42,829 nucleotides of DNA from an uncultured Prevotellaceae bacterium (GTDB taxonomy: Bacteria; Bacteroidota; Bacteroidia; Bacteroidales; Bacteroidaceae): contig CAMHEL010000015.1 in NCBI GenBank assembly GCA_946184125.1, positions 1 through 42,829 on the forward strand, in the 5' to 3' direction. The notes under the pieces were generated by a model. It saw nothing but the letters and a program-made list of their open reading frames with translations, was not told the DNA's origin and did not search any database. Of this stretch, positions 24,795 to 32,809 are shown one piece after another. The first letter of the stretch is position 1. Each line of letters opens with the position of its first letter. A program made the position numbers and the translations under genes.

Positions 24795-27683
24795 CTATGC
24801 GTCTTTTCTGATGTATCTTCCAGGACAATCGGTGAGAAGCATGATGGTGACGATGACTCCCATGAGTACCAAAACAGCCATGTTGAACCACAGGGTCTTG
24901 ATATGCAAGGAGCCGATGACTTTCTCGCTGCTGTAGAAGGGGGCCCTTCCGATGCGGCTCTGAGGGGTGAGGAAAATCTGCCCGCGACGGGCCACGATGT
25001 GGTTGTCCACCACTTCAACCGTATGCTGCTGGTCGACCCCGGTGACGAAGTCTTCGAGCGACAGGTTGTAGTTGTCGCGTTTCAGCTGAAGCAACTTTTC
25101 CTTGCCATACTGAGCGATGAAGTTCGACACCATCTCATCTCCTTTGAGGGTGATTTTGTTGCTGCGGGCCGCGAGGATGTGCTCGGCTTCCTTCATATAG
25201 TCGCGCAACGAGGTGTAGGAATAGTCGCCGTCGTAGGGCTTCATGCCGCAGTAATCCGTCACCAAAGGGAGATTGATCTTGATCACCTCCAGATGCGCCG
25301 GCGACACCTCTTTGCCTTTTTCCTTCTCACTTTTCATGGTTTCCAACTGCGACTGCAGCTCATACAGATAGCCCATGTTATAGAACTGCGTCTCGTATTT
25401 CTCTTTGTCGTTGGCAAAGAACGGGGCTTCGTACGCATTGTCGGTGAACGACGTGACGGCAAGGGCCTCGTATGACCACCGCGAGGGCACAAGGTCGCCG
25501 ATGAGGGGCACGTTGCCCGTGGTGCTGCCGGGAGTCAGGTCGGTGAATTTGACCACCAAGCCGCAGAGCAGTATCTGAGGGATGAGCAGCAGGGGGATGC
25601 TGATGTAGATGGCCACCACGGAGTTGAGGCATTGAGAGAGCAACAGTCCGGTGAGATTGGCCACAAGGGCGGTGATGAAGAGGATGAGCCACCAAGTGAG
25701 GGTCAGTCCGTGCAGACCCATGATGGTGTTGCCCACAAGGATGAAGAGGAGCGTCTGTATGAGCGAGACACCTGCCATAAAGACGATTTTCGACATGATG
25801 TAGCTGGTGTAGGAAAGGTTGAGGAAACGCTCACGCTTAAGCAGCGCACGGTCGCGGATGATTTCCTCGGCACTTCCGCTCATGCCGGTGAAGGTGGCCA
25901 CGATGACGGCCATGAAGAAGTAGCTCACCAGGTTCTTGTTGTTCATGATGGAGTACCCCTCGATGGGTGCGTAGCGCGTGAGGAGGGCGCATACGACAGC
26001 GAGCAGGGGGGCCACCAAGAGGACGATACAGAGATACTGCACGTTGGCAAGCTTGGTCTTGATATTGCGCTTGAGGAAGATGGCGAACTGCTTCAGCGCG
26101 CTGGGTTTCTTCTGGTCCGACGAGGGGATTTCGCTCACAGCGGGCTCCGGCATGGCAGCACGGCGGCTCAGATAGAGGTCGTGCCAGTCCTGTGGACTCA
26201 TTTTCCGCTCTTCGGATGGCTCTCCGGTGTTGCTGATGGCTTTCTCGTCGATGATGTTGAGCACGATTTCGGGGTTGACGTTCCCACAGGTGGGACAAGC
26301 ACTTGTCTCGGCATCGGCGTAGTTGGCGGCCTCTTTGAAATAGGTGATGGCATCGATGGGGTTGCCGTCGAACACAGGATATCCTCCTTTGTCGAGCAGC
26401 CACAGACGGTCGAACAGCTTATAGACGTCGCTCGAAGGCTGGTGGATGTTCACGATAATCAGTTTCCCTTTCAGCGTCTGCTCCTTGAGCAGCAGGATGA
26501 CTTTCTCGGTGTCGGCCGACGACAGTCCCGAGGTGGGTTCATCGAGGAAAAGCACGGCAGGCTCACGGATGAGCTCCAACGCGATGTTGAGCCGGCGACG
26601 CTGGCCGCCGGAGATGTATTTGTTGATGGCCGAGCCCACCTTGAGGTCTTTGGCTGCATACAGCCCCAGGTCTTTCAGCGTCTTGGTCACACGACGGTCG
26701 ATTTCGGCATCGTCAAGGCCCTCGAAACAGAGCTTGGCGGTGAACCAGAGGTTCTGATAGACGGTGAGTTCCTCGATGAGCAGGTCGTCTTGGGGAACGA
26801 AGCCGATGAGGTTCTTTGCCTTGGGTTCCGAAATGTCATGCCCATTGATGGTGATGCTGCCCTCCTGCGGCTTGAGGCTTCCATTGAGCAATGAGAGCAG
26901 CGTGGTCTTTCCCGTTCCCGAACCTCCCATGATGGCGAGCATCTCCCCGCTGCGCAACGTGAAGCTGAGGTCATGCATGCCGTTGTCGCTGTTGGAGAAG
27001 CGGAAATTGATGTCGCGCCCGCAGAACTCCACGCTCTGCGCCTGCTGTCCTTCTTTCTGGTAGGCACTGATGATGGAGGAGTAATAGACGGGCTTGGCGT
27101 TGAAGTTTTTCAGGACACTGCTCTGCTGCCACACCTGATAGGCGCCCGACAGCACCGGCACGTCGTTGAACAGCACGGTGTCGCTGCCGGTGTAGGTGAA
27201 GATGAGCAAGCCGGTAGGCTGGTCGAGAAGGGTCTTGATGGTTCCCTCGAAACCATCGAGCTTGTGCAGCTTCACATGCTCTGTCTCTCGGTTGCCCACG
27301 AAGTCGGCGAAGTCGCGATATTGCGCCTCTGGGATATGGAACTGCCTTGCCATGGTGTCGAACATGGTGTTGGCTTGTATGCCGTCGCTGCTGCAGAACT
27401 CCATGAGGCGGAGGAGCAACAGCGCTTCCTCGCTGGTGCGTATTTTCCCGTGAAGCGAGGAGCAGATAGCGGTGACGGTATCCTCGCTGTTCAGCCCTTC
27501 GGTCATTTCGTAGGCCAAACGCATATCGCTGTAAAGGTCAAGATAGAGGTTGATGTTCCTGATGCCGAAATGCCGGCTCAGGTAGCTGACCAGCGTTTTC
27601 TTTGCCCATACCTCATCCACCTCCTCCTCTTTGCCGAAAAGGGCAAAGAGGCTGATGAAACTTGATAATACGATGTCTGTCAT
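24795..27683 (-). CDS. ABCG-type ABC transporter with TerB-like N-terminal domain
   Basis: This is a half-transporter of 962 residues with the nucleotide-binding domain before the membrane domain, as in the ABCG/White family. Residues of about 1-130 are helical and TerB/DjlA-like. A second, possibly FHA-like segment leads to Walker A (GGSGTGKTT near 253), signature ISGGQRRR near 358 and Walker B LFLDEPTSG near 380. A linker holds a CPTCGN motif near 463, a possible metal or redox site. Five or so membrane helices follow from about 510, then a soluble region of about 200 residues, and a last helix near 940. ABCG proteins move lipids and hydrophobic compounds; the substrate and direction are unknown here. 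The gene begins 39 bases after the PP2C/HATPase gene, probably in one operon. The domain order suggests regulation at the N-terminus. Confidence 0.88.
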   Translation of the reverse strand: MTDIVLSSFISLFALFGKEEEVDEVWAKKTLVSYLSRHFGIRNINLYLDLYSDMRLAYEMTEGLNSEDTVTAICSSLHGKIRTSEEALLLLRLMEFCSSDGIQANTMFDTMARQFHIPEAQYRDFADFVGNRETEHVKLHKLDGFEGTIKTLLDQPTGLLIFTYTGSDTVLFNDVPVLSGAYQVWQQSSVLKNFNAKPVYYSSIISAYQKEGQQAQSVEFCGRDINFRFSNSDNGMHDLSFTLRSGEMLAIMGGSGTGKTTLLSLLNGSLKPQEGSITINGHDISEPKAKNLIGFVPQDDLLIEELTVYQNLWFTAKLCFEGLDDAEIDRRVTKTLKDLGLYAAKDLKVGSAINKYISGGQRRRLNIALELIREPAVLFLDEPTSGLSSADTEKVILLLKEQTLKGKLIIVNIHQPSSDVYKLFDRLWLLDKGGYPVFDGNPIDAITYFKEAANYADAETSACPTCGNVNPEIVLNIIDEKAISNTGEPSEERKMSPQDWHDLYLSRRAAMPEPAVSEIPSSDQKKPSALKQFAIFLKRNIKTKLANVQYLCIVLLVAPLLAVVCALLTRYAPIEGYSIMNNKNLVSYFFMAVIVATFTGMSGSAEEIIRDRALLKRERFLNLSYTSYIMSKIVFMAGVSLIQTLLFILVGNTIMGLHGLTLTWWLILFITALVANLTGLLLSQCLNSVVAIYISIPLLLIPQILLCGLVVKFTDLTPGSTTGNVPLIGDLVPSRWSYEALAVTSFTDNAYEAPFFANDKEKYETQFYNMGYLYELQSQLETMKSEKEKGKEVSPAHLEVIKINLPLVTDYCGMKPYDGDYSYTSLRDYMKEAEHILAARSNKITLKGDEMVSNFIAQYGKEKLLQLKRDNYNLSLEDFVTGVDQQHTVEVVDNHIVARRGQIFLTPQSRIGRAPFYSSEKVIGSLHIKTLWFNMAVLVLMGVIVTIMLLTDCPGRYIRKDA

Positions 27684-27722
27684 CTCTTGCTCGCTTGAGG
27701 ATTATCTTTTGGTTAAGGGGTG

Positions 27723-30119
27723 TCAGTCGAACTTTTTCCTCAGGGTGAGGACGTTCATGCCGTTGGTCCGCTCGTAGTTGATGCTGTCCATAATCTGGCG
27801 CAACAAGTGGATGCCCAGTCCGCCGATGGCTCTTTCCTCGGCTGGCAGACTGGTGTCGATTTCCGACTTGGTGGTGGGGTCGAAGGGCTTTCCCCAGTCG
27901 TAGATGATGAATTTCAGCTGCTTTTTTTTCGCCTTCGCCTCGATGGTGACGTTGCCCTGCATACCCTGGGGGTAGGCATAGTCCATGACATTGACCACCG
28001 CCTCTTCCAAGGCCAGGTTGATGTTCATGGTGGTGCTCATGTCGAGTTGAAGGGTTTCGCAGACCTCTTCCACGAATGCCGCGAGCAGAGGGATTTGCTC
28101 CACATCGTTGGTCAGGGTGATGCTGCCCAGGTCTTTTGGCACCTCTTTCTCTTGTTTGGTGTACTGAATGGCGAGCATGGTGAGGTCGTCGCTTTGCTCC
28201 GCCTCTCCCACGAAGTGCTCTATACTCTCTGTCATATTTTTGATGAGTGTCTCCGGCTGTTGGTCTGATTTTAAGATTACACTGTACATGCGGTGCTCCT
28301 GAAATTGCTCGTGCTCGACGTTCTCGGCTTCGGTCAGTCCGTCGGTATAGATGAAAAGGGTTGTCTGTGGGGTGATGGTCAATTCCTGAGTGCTGTATTT
28401 CCATCCCTTGACGACACCCACGGGCAGGTTGGCATCGCAGGGCAGCACCCAGGCATGGCCGTTCGCCTTTCTCACTGGCGGGTTGTGCCCTGCATTACTG
28501 TATCGCAACCTTCCCGTAGGCAGGTCGAGCACGCCTACGAAGAGGGTGACGAACATGTCGGATTCGTTTTCCTCCGACATCATGTCGTTGATGCCCCCGA
28601 TGATTTTCCCGGGGATGCTCTGATGAGCGGTAGCGGTGCGGAACAAGGCTCGCGTCACGGCCATGACGATGGCGGCCGGCACGCCCTTTCCTGAGACATC
28701 GCCCACACAGAAGAAGAGTTTCTCGTCGCGGATATGGTAATCGAAAAGGTCGCCGCCCACTTCCCTCGCAGGGGTCAGATGGGCATAGATGTCCACATCG
28801 GTGCGGTCGGGGAAGGCGGGGAAGGTCATCGGAAGCATCGACATCTGGATGTCGCGGGCGATGCGAAGCTCACCCTCCATCCTACCCCGCTCCTCGTTCA
28901 CCGTCTTGGTCTCCTCCATCTGGTTGATCAATGACTCTTGCATGGTGGCAAAGGAATTGCGAAGGCGCATCATCTCGTCCTTGGTCTTGATGACGGGCAA
29001 CTTCGCCTGGAAATTGCCCCTCGCGATTTCATCGGCGGAATCAGCGAAGTGGGTCAGCGGCTTGGTGATGCGGTAGATGGTGGAGCGGCATATCCAACCT
29101 ACGATGAGGATGCCGAAAAGCATGATGAAGGCAAGAATCTTGACAATCGTGTTGATGATGCCGAAATTCTCCTTGACCGGGACGAGGATGCCCATCGACC
29201 ACCCCGTGCGCTTGATGGGCGCGTAGTAGATAAAATAGCTGTTGTCTTCGACGGAGTTGAGGGTCAGGATGCCTTTTTTGCCGGAAACAAGGCTGTTGAC
29301 CATGCCTTCCTGCTCCTTGCCGGTCATCTTCTTGAGAAATCCGCCTATCGTCCCTTTATATAATATTTCCTTGTCGGGATGGGCAACGAATTTTCCCTCT
29401 TTGGTGATGATGAAAGAGTAGACGCTTTCCTTGTTTTTGTCATTGAACATTCCCAGGTGAAAGTCCACGTTGACAAGACTGTCGACTTGCTCCACCTGCT
29501 TCTCTATCCAGTCGACGGAGATGTCTGCTGCCTGCACGGCATAAACCTTGCCCTTGCTGTTCATCAGCGGCACTGAAAAAGTGGTCATGAGCACATCGCC
29601 TCCAAATTTGTCCTTACTGGGGTCTGACCAGAAACTTCTTGCGCTGTCAACGGCCATCTTGTACCAGTCCTGGTGCTGATAGTCGTATTCTGGCGTATTG
29701 AGGTTCTTGCTCTTGAAGCCCGTGCTGTCGCGATAGACATAAGGTGCGAACCGCTCTCCTTTCATGGGTTCGCAGGATGGATTGAGGGCCACGGCTCCAC
29801 CTGCGATATCTGGGTTCAGGTTCAGCAGCCGCTTGATGACATGAAAGTCTTTCCCACCACTGTTGATGTCTTCCTCCACTTCTGCCATGTGATTGGCCAA
29901 AGCCACTTCCACGTTCGTGAAGACATTGTTGATTTTTTCCTGTGCCAAATTCAGCGTGGTGAAATAGACGCCGGAGAGGGCGACGGCACCGATAATCCAG
30001 ACGATGAAGAAGATGAAAGCCGAGATGAGAAGGAATATCAAGAAAATCGTCCCCACGACACGCCATGTCATGCGGTTGGCAATCGAACTCTTGAACTTGA
30101 ATATCCCAGGTAGCTTCAT
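27723..30119 (-). CDS. Membrane Cache-HAMP-PP2C (SpoIIE) phosphatase fused to an RsbW-like HATPase
   Basis: This is a sensor protein of 798 residues. A membrane helix (about 22-50), a periplasmic Cache-like sensing domain (to about 320), a second helix and a HAMP domain are followed by a coiled segment with LRIARDIQMSMLP, typical of RsbU-type phosphatases. The PP2C domain has its metal ligands in GGDLFDY (near 455), VGDVSGKG and SDDLTML. The last 130 residues form an anti-sigma-type HATPase with an N-box (NLALEEAVVNVMDYAYP) and a G-box (GGLGIHLLRQ). Phosphatase and putative kinase of a STAS protein are thus in one chain, and the STAS partner is encoded at 23421-23723. The ATG at 30119 is preferred over a GTG at 30134, which lies about where transcription should start. 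Confidence 0.92.
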   Translation of the reverse strand: MKLPGIFKFKSSIANRMTWRVVGTIFLIFLLISAFIFFIVWIIGAVALSGVYFTTLNLAQEKINNVFTNVEVALANHMAEVEEDINSGGKDFHVIKRLLNLNPDIAGGAVALNPSCEPMKGERFAPYVYRDSTGFKSKNLNTPEYDYQHQDWYKMAVDSARSFWSDPSKDKFGGDVLMTTFSVPLMNSKGKVYAVQAADISVDWIEKQVEQVDSLVNVDFHLGMFNDKNKESVYSFIITKEGKFVAHPDKEILYKGTIGGFLKKMTGKEQEGMVNSLVSGKKGILTLNSVEDNSYFIYYAPIKRTGWSMGILVPVKENFGIINTIVKILAFIMLFGILIVGWICRSTIYRITKPLTHFADSADEIARGNFQAKLPVIKTKDEMMRLRNSFATMQESLINQMEETKTVNEERGRMEGELRIARDIQMSMLPMTFPAFPDRTDVDIYAHLTPAREVGGDLFDYHIRDEKLFFCVGDVSGKGVPAAIVMAVTRALFRTATAHQSIPGKIIGGINDMMSEENESDMFVTLFVGVLDLPTGRLRYSNAGHNPPVRKANGHAWVLPCDANLPVGVVKGWKYSTQELTITPQTTLFIYTDGLTEAENVEHEQFQEHRMYSVILKSDQQPETLIKNMTESIEHFVGEAEQSDDLTMLAIQYTKQEKEVPKDLGSITLTNDVEQIPLLAAFVEEVCETLQLDMSTTMNINLALEEAVVNVMDYAYPQGMQGNVTIEAKAKKKQLKFIIYDWGKPFDPTTKSEIDTSLPAEERAIGGLGIHLLRQIMDSINYERTNGMNVLTLRKKFD

Positions 30120-30139
30120 GTTGTTGTCTAACACCGCCG

Positions 30140-30169
30140 CAAATATAGATATTTTTTCTTAATCGCCAA
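30140..30169 (-). promoter_or_regulatory. Promoter of the PP2C/HATPase - ABC operon
   Basis: On the - strand, TTGG (30169-30166), an 18-base spacer and TATATTTG (30147-30140) form a Bacteroidetes-type promoter. Transcription should begin near 30134, about 15 bases before the ATG. It is divergent from the lipid operon promoter about 100 bases away. Confidence 0.65.
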
Positions 30170-30274
30170 TCATCGAGCCCACGTTTTTGGCATTTTTGTT
30201 CTTCTCAAGCCTTGTTTTTTACTGCATTGAGCCTATATTTTCCCCACAAGAGGGCGAAAACAAAAAAAAATGAC

Positions 30275-30282
30275 TACTTTTG
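30275..30282 (+). promoter_or_regulatory. -7 box of the lipid operon
   Basis: TACTTTTG matches TAnnTTTG and ends 9 bases before the ATG at 30292, so the leader would be only a few bases. A nine-A tract (30262-30270) precedes it. No TTTG -33 element is obvious. Confidence 0.55.
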
Positions 30283-30291
30283 CATCTTGTA

Positions 30292-30771
30292 ATGAGACGT
30301 CCACCACTCCTTCCCGTCATCATTGGCACGGGCTTTGGCTCCGGCTTCTGGCCGTGGGGGCCCGGCACTGCAGGCGCGGTGCTTGCCACCGCCATCTGGC
30401 TGCTTCTGCATGCCTTGATGCAACAGGTGCCGCTCGTCCTCACCATCGTGGCGCTCATCGTGGCGTTCACCATCATCGGGACATGGGCCACCGCCAAACT
30501 GGAGCCTTTCTGGGGCGAGGACCCCAGCAGGGTGGTTGTCGACGAGATGGTGGGGGTGTGGATACCCCTACTGCTTGCCGATGGATGGACAACGGCGCTG
30601 GCGGCACTGGTGCTCTTCCGCTTTTTCGACATCCTGAAACCTCTCGGCATCAGGCAGCTCGACAGGCGACAAGGCGCTTTCTGGGTGATGGCCGACGACA
30701 TCCTTGCCGGCATCTATGCCGCTTTGGCGCTCGCCGCAGGACTTCTTCTTTATCATCTTATCGCATCATGA
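30292..30771 (+). CDS. PgpA-family lipid phosphatase, probable phosphatidylinositol-phosphate phosphatase
   Basis: PgpA enzymes are inner-membrane, magnesium-dependent phosphatases; the classic member dephosphorylates phosphatidylglycerophosphate. The protein has 159 residues from the ATG at 30292, with PgpA motifs GPGTAGA near the N-terminus, EDPSRVVVDEMVG in the middle and a DRRQGAFWVMADD segment, plus four hydrophobic stretches. As the first gene of an operon with a CDP-alcohol transferase and a PAP2 protein, in the gene order I recall for the B. thetaiotaomicron inositol-lipid cluster, it may act on phosphatidylinositol-phosphate instead. The sequence alone does not separate these substrates. 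A TTG start at 30280 would overlap the promoter box. It overlaps gtrA by 4 bases (ATGA). Confidence 0.85.
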   Translation: MRRPPLLPVIIGTGFGSGFWPWGPGTAGAVLATAIWLLLHALMQQVPLVLTIVALIVAFTIIGTWATAKLEPFWGEDPSRVVVDEMVGVWIPLLLADGWTTALAALVLFRFFDILKPLGIRQLDRRQGAFWVMADDILAGIYAALALAAGLLLYHLIAS

Positions 30772-31187
30772 ACAAAAGTCTGGTGAAACGTGAACTGTGG
30801 AGATTCTCCTTCGCACAACTGTCGGCACAGGTGGCTACCGTTGCCGACTATGCCGTTTCGCTGTTTCTCGCCGAGGTGATGGGGTTGTGGTACCTGACGG
30901 CATCATGCGCCGGGGCTGTCACCGGAGGGGTCGTCAACTGCTTGGTCAACAGTCGGTGGGTCTTTGGCATCGATGGACAGAAAAAACGCAATGTGGCGAT
31001 GAAATATCTCTTTGTCTGGACAGGGAGTATATGGCTCAACATAGCAGGCACCTACTGGCTAACCGAAGCATCGGGACAGTATTTCATCTTCACCAAGGCC
31101 GCAGTGGGCATCACCGTGGCACTGCTGTGGAACTACCAGCTCCAGCGGTTGTTTGTTTACAAGAACCTCCATAAAAAGGGAATTTGA
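30768..31187 (+). CDS. GtrA-family small membrane protein
   Basis: The protein has 139 residues and four predicted membrane helices in GtrA style, starting with a basic amphipathic stretch and FSFAQLSAQVAT. GtrA proteins are thought to move polyprenyl-linked or other lipid-linked sugars across the inner membrane, but many members are uncharacterised. The start overlaps the pgpA-like stop by 4 bases, so translation is coupled. Its place between a lipid phosphatase and a phosphatidyltransferase suggests a part in inositol-lipid transport or glycosylation, which is inference. Confidence 0.85.
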   Translation: MNKSLVKRELWRFSFAQLSAQVATVADYAVSLFLAEVMGLWYLTASCAGAVTGGVVNCLVNSRWVFGIDGQKKRNVAMKYLFVWTGSIWLNIAGTYWLTEASGQYFIFTKAAVGITVALLWNYQLQRLFVYKNLHKKGI

Positions 31188-31206
31188 TTTGAAAGGATAA
31201 AGGAGT

Positions 31207-31869
31207 ATGATGGATTACCGAAGTGTCATACAGAAAATCATCTATGTGTGCATCGACCCGGCCATCCGCGGGATGGCAAAGGTGGGCCTGACGCCCAACA
31301 TGGTTACAGCATTGGGATTCTTAGGCAACGTGGGTGCCGCATGGCTCTTCATCGAAGCCTCACGCAACATCACTATTGGCGCGACGTCTGCCGCCTTCTC
31401 TCTCATCGCATGGGCGGGTGTGGTGATTATCGCCGCCGGACTGTTCGACATGGTCGACGGCCGTCTGGCACGCCTGAACAACATGGCATCGCCCTTCGGG
31501 GCCCTTTGGGACTCCACACTCGACCGCTACAGCGAACTGGTGACCCTCTCCGCCATCTGTTTCCTGCTTCTCGAGGCTGGATGGACGGGAATGGGGCTTG
31601 CCACTCTCGCCGCCATGGTGGGGTCGGTCATGGTGAGTTATGTGAGGGCACGGGCTGAGGGACTCGGCATCGAGTGCAAGGTGGGACTCATGCAGCGCCC
31701 CGAACGAGTGGTGGTGACCGCAGTGGCTGCCATCATCACCGGACTGACGGGCAACCTGTGGTGGCTCTCAGGAGGAATGGCACTTACTGCCGTGCTCACC
31801 AACCTCACCGCCTTCTGGCGCATCGCACATTGTTACCGCGAAATCAACCGCCGTGATGGAAAGGGATAA
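31207..31869 (+). CDS. CDP-alcohol phosphatidyltransferase, probable phosphatidylinositol-phosphate synthase
   Basis: This enzyme displaces CMP from CDP-diacylglycerol with an alcohol at the inner membrane. The protein has 220 residues and about six membrane helices. The family signature DG-(x2)-AR-(x8)-G-(x3)-D-(x3)-D is present as DMVDGRLAR, then GALWDSTLD, with all four aspartates. The likely acceptor is inositol-1-phosphate, judging by neighbours and by similarity to the Bacteroidetes PI-phosphate synthases; phosphatidylglycerophosphate or archaetidyl-type products are alternatives. GGAG lies a few bases before the first ATG (31207); the second ATG follows at once. It overlaps the PAP2 gene by 14 bases. 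Confidence 0.88.
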   Translation: MMDYRSVIQKIIYVCIDPAIRGMAKVGLTPNMVTALGFLGNVGAAWLFIEASRNITIGATSAAFSLIAWAGVVIIAAGLFDMVDGRLARLNNMASPFGALWDSTLDRYSELVTLSAICFLLLEAGWTGMGLATLAAMVGSVMVSYVRARAEGLGIECKVGLMQRPERVVVTAVAAIITGLTGNLWWLSGGMALTAVLTNLTAFWRIAHCYREINRRDGKG

Positions 31870-32797
31870 GAGGCATGGCTCTGGAAAACTGTCAGCGGCA
31901 CATGTGGTGGCGGTGACAGGATGTGTCGCCCTCTACCTGCTCTTCCAAGCCACAGTGGTGGGACTCAATGCCATGCATCTGCTCATCCTGCTCTTTCTGG
32001 CGCTATACCTTGCCCATCCCGCCACACGCAGACTGGCCATCGCACTGCTCCCCTTCATTCTCTTCGGCATCACTTACGACTGGCTGCGCCTCTACCCCAA
32101 CTACAAAGTCAACCCCATCGACATCCGTGGACTGCACGATGCCGAAGCGGCTCTCTTCGGCATCAACATCGACGGTCATGACATCACCCTCAGCGAGTAT
32201 TTCTGGACGCGCCACACCCCCTTCGCCGACATCATGGCGGGCGTTTTCTACCTTTGCTGGGTGCCGGTGCCCATGGCTTTCGCACTATGGCTCTATCTGA
32301 GCGGAAAGAAACGGATGTATCTGCATTTCTCTCTGGCATTCCTTCTCTGCAACTGGCTGGGTTTCATCGGCTATTACATCCATCCCGCTGCCCCGCCATG
32401 GTATGTCATCAATCATGGCTATGAGGCGGTGCTGTCCACACCCGGCAACATGGCTGGCCTGGCTCACTTCGACCGTCTGACGGGGCTCAGCGTGTTCAAG
32501 GCCCTCTATGAGAGCAACTCCAATGTCTTCGCCGCCGTACCATCGCTCCACGCCTCTTATATGCTCATCACCACTTGCTATGCCGTCAGGAGCCGCCAGC
32601 CATGGCTGCTCACCATCGTCTTTGCCATCATCACCCTCGGCATTTGGTGGACGGCGGTGTATACCGCGCACCACTACGTCATCGATGTGCTGCTGGGCAT
32701 CGCCACGGCCATCATCGCTGTCTTTCTCTTTGAGTGGGGGGTGAAGCACATATCTTGTTTCCGCAAGTTCATCCACCGTTACACCCAACTCATCTGA
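31856..32797 (+). CDS. AUR1-like PAP2 protein, probable inositol phosphorylceramide synthase
   Basis: The protein has 313 residues and six to eight membrane helices. It carries the PAP2/AUR1 active-site blocks: HPAAPPW, then VPSLHAS and AHHYVIDVLLG, which supply the two catalytic histidines and the aspartate of the lipid phosphotransferase fold. In fungi AUR1 moves the inositol-phosphate headgroup from phosphatidylinositol to ceramide; Bacteroidetes make sphingolipids, so the same reaction is plausible here. The ATG at 31856 is used; a GTG one codon earlier is possible. The start lies within the end of the phosphatidyltransferase gene, and a Wzi-like gene follows after 12 bases. Confidence 0.82.
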   Translation: MERDKRHGSGKLSAAHVVAVTGCVALYLLFQATVVGLNAMHLLILLFLALYLAHPATRRLAIALLPFILFGITYDWLRLYPNYKVNPIDIRGLHDAEAALFGINIDGHDITLSEYFWTRHTPFADIMAGVFYLCWVPVPMAFALWLYLSGKKRMYLHFSLAFLLCNWLGFIGYYIHPAAPPWYVINHGYEAVLSTPGNMAGLAHFDRLTGLSVFKALYESNSNVFAAVPSLHASYMLITTCYAVRSRQPWLLTIVFAIITLGIWWTAVYTAHHYVIDVLLGIATAIIAVFLFEWGVKHISCFRKFIHRYTQLI

Positions 32798-32809
32798 TTC
32801 CACAGCCTC

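Noticed and set aside
23421..30119. Classical sigma-B style stress regulon
   Set aside because: No sigma factor or separate anti-sigma gene is present and Bacteroidetes do not carry sigma-B; only the switching parts can be supported.
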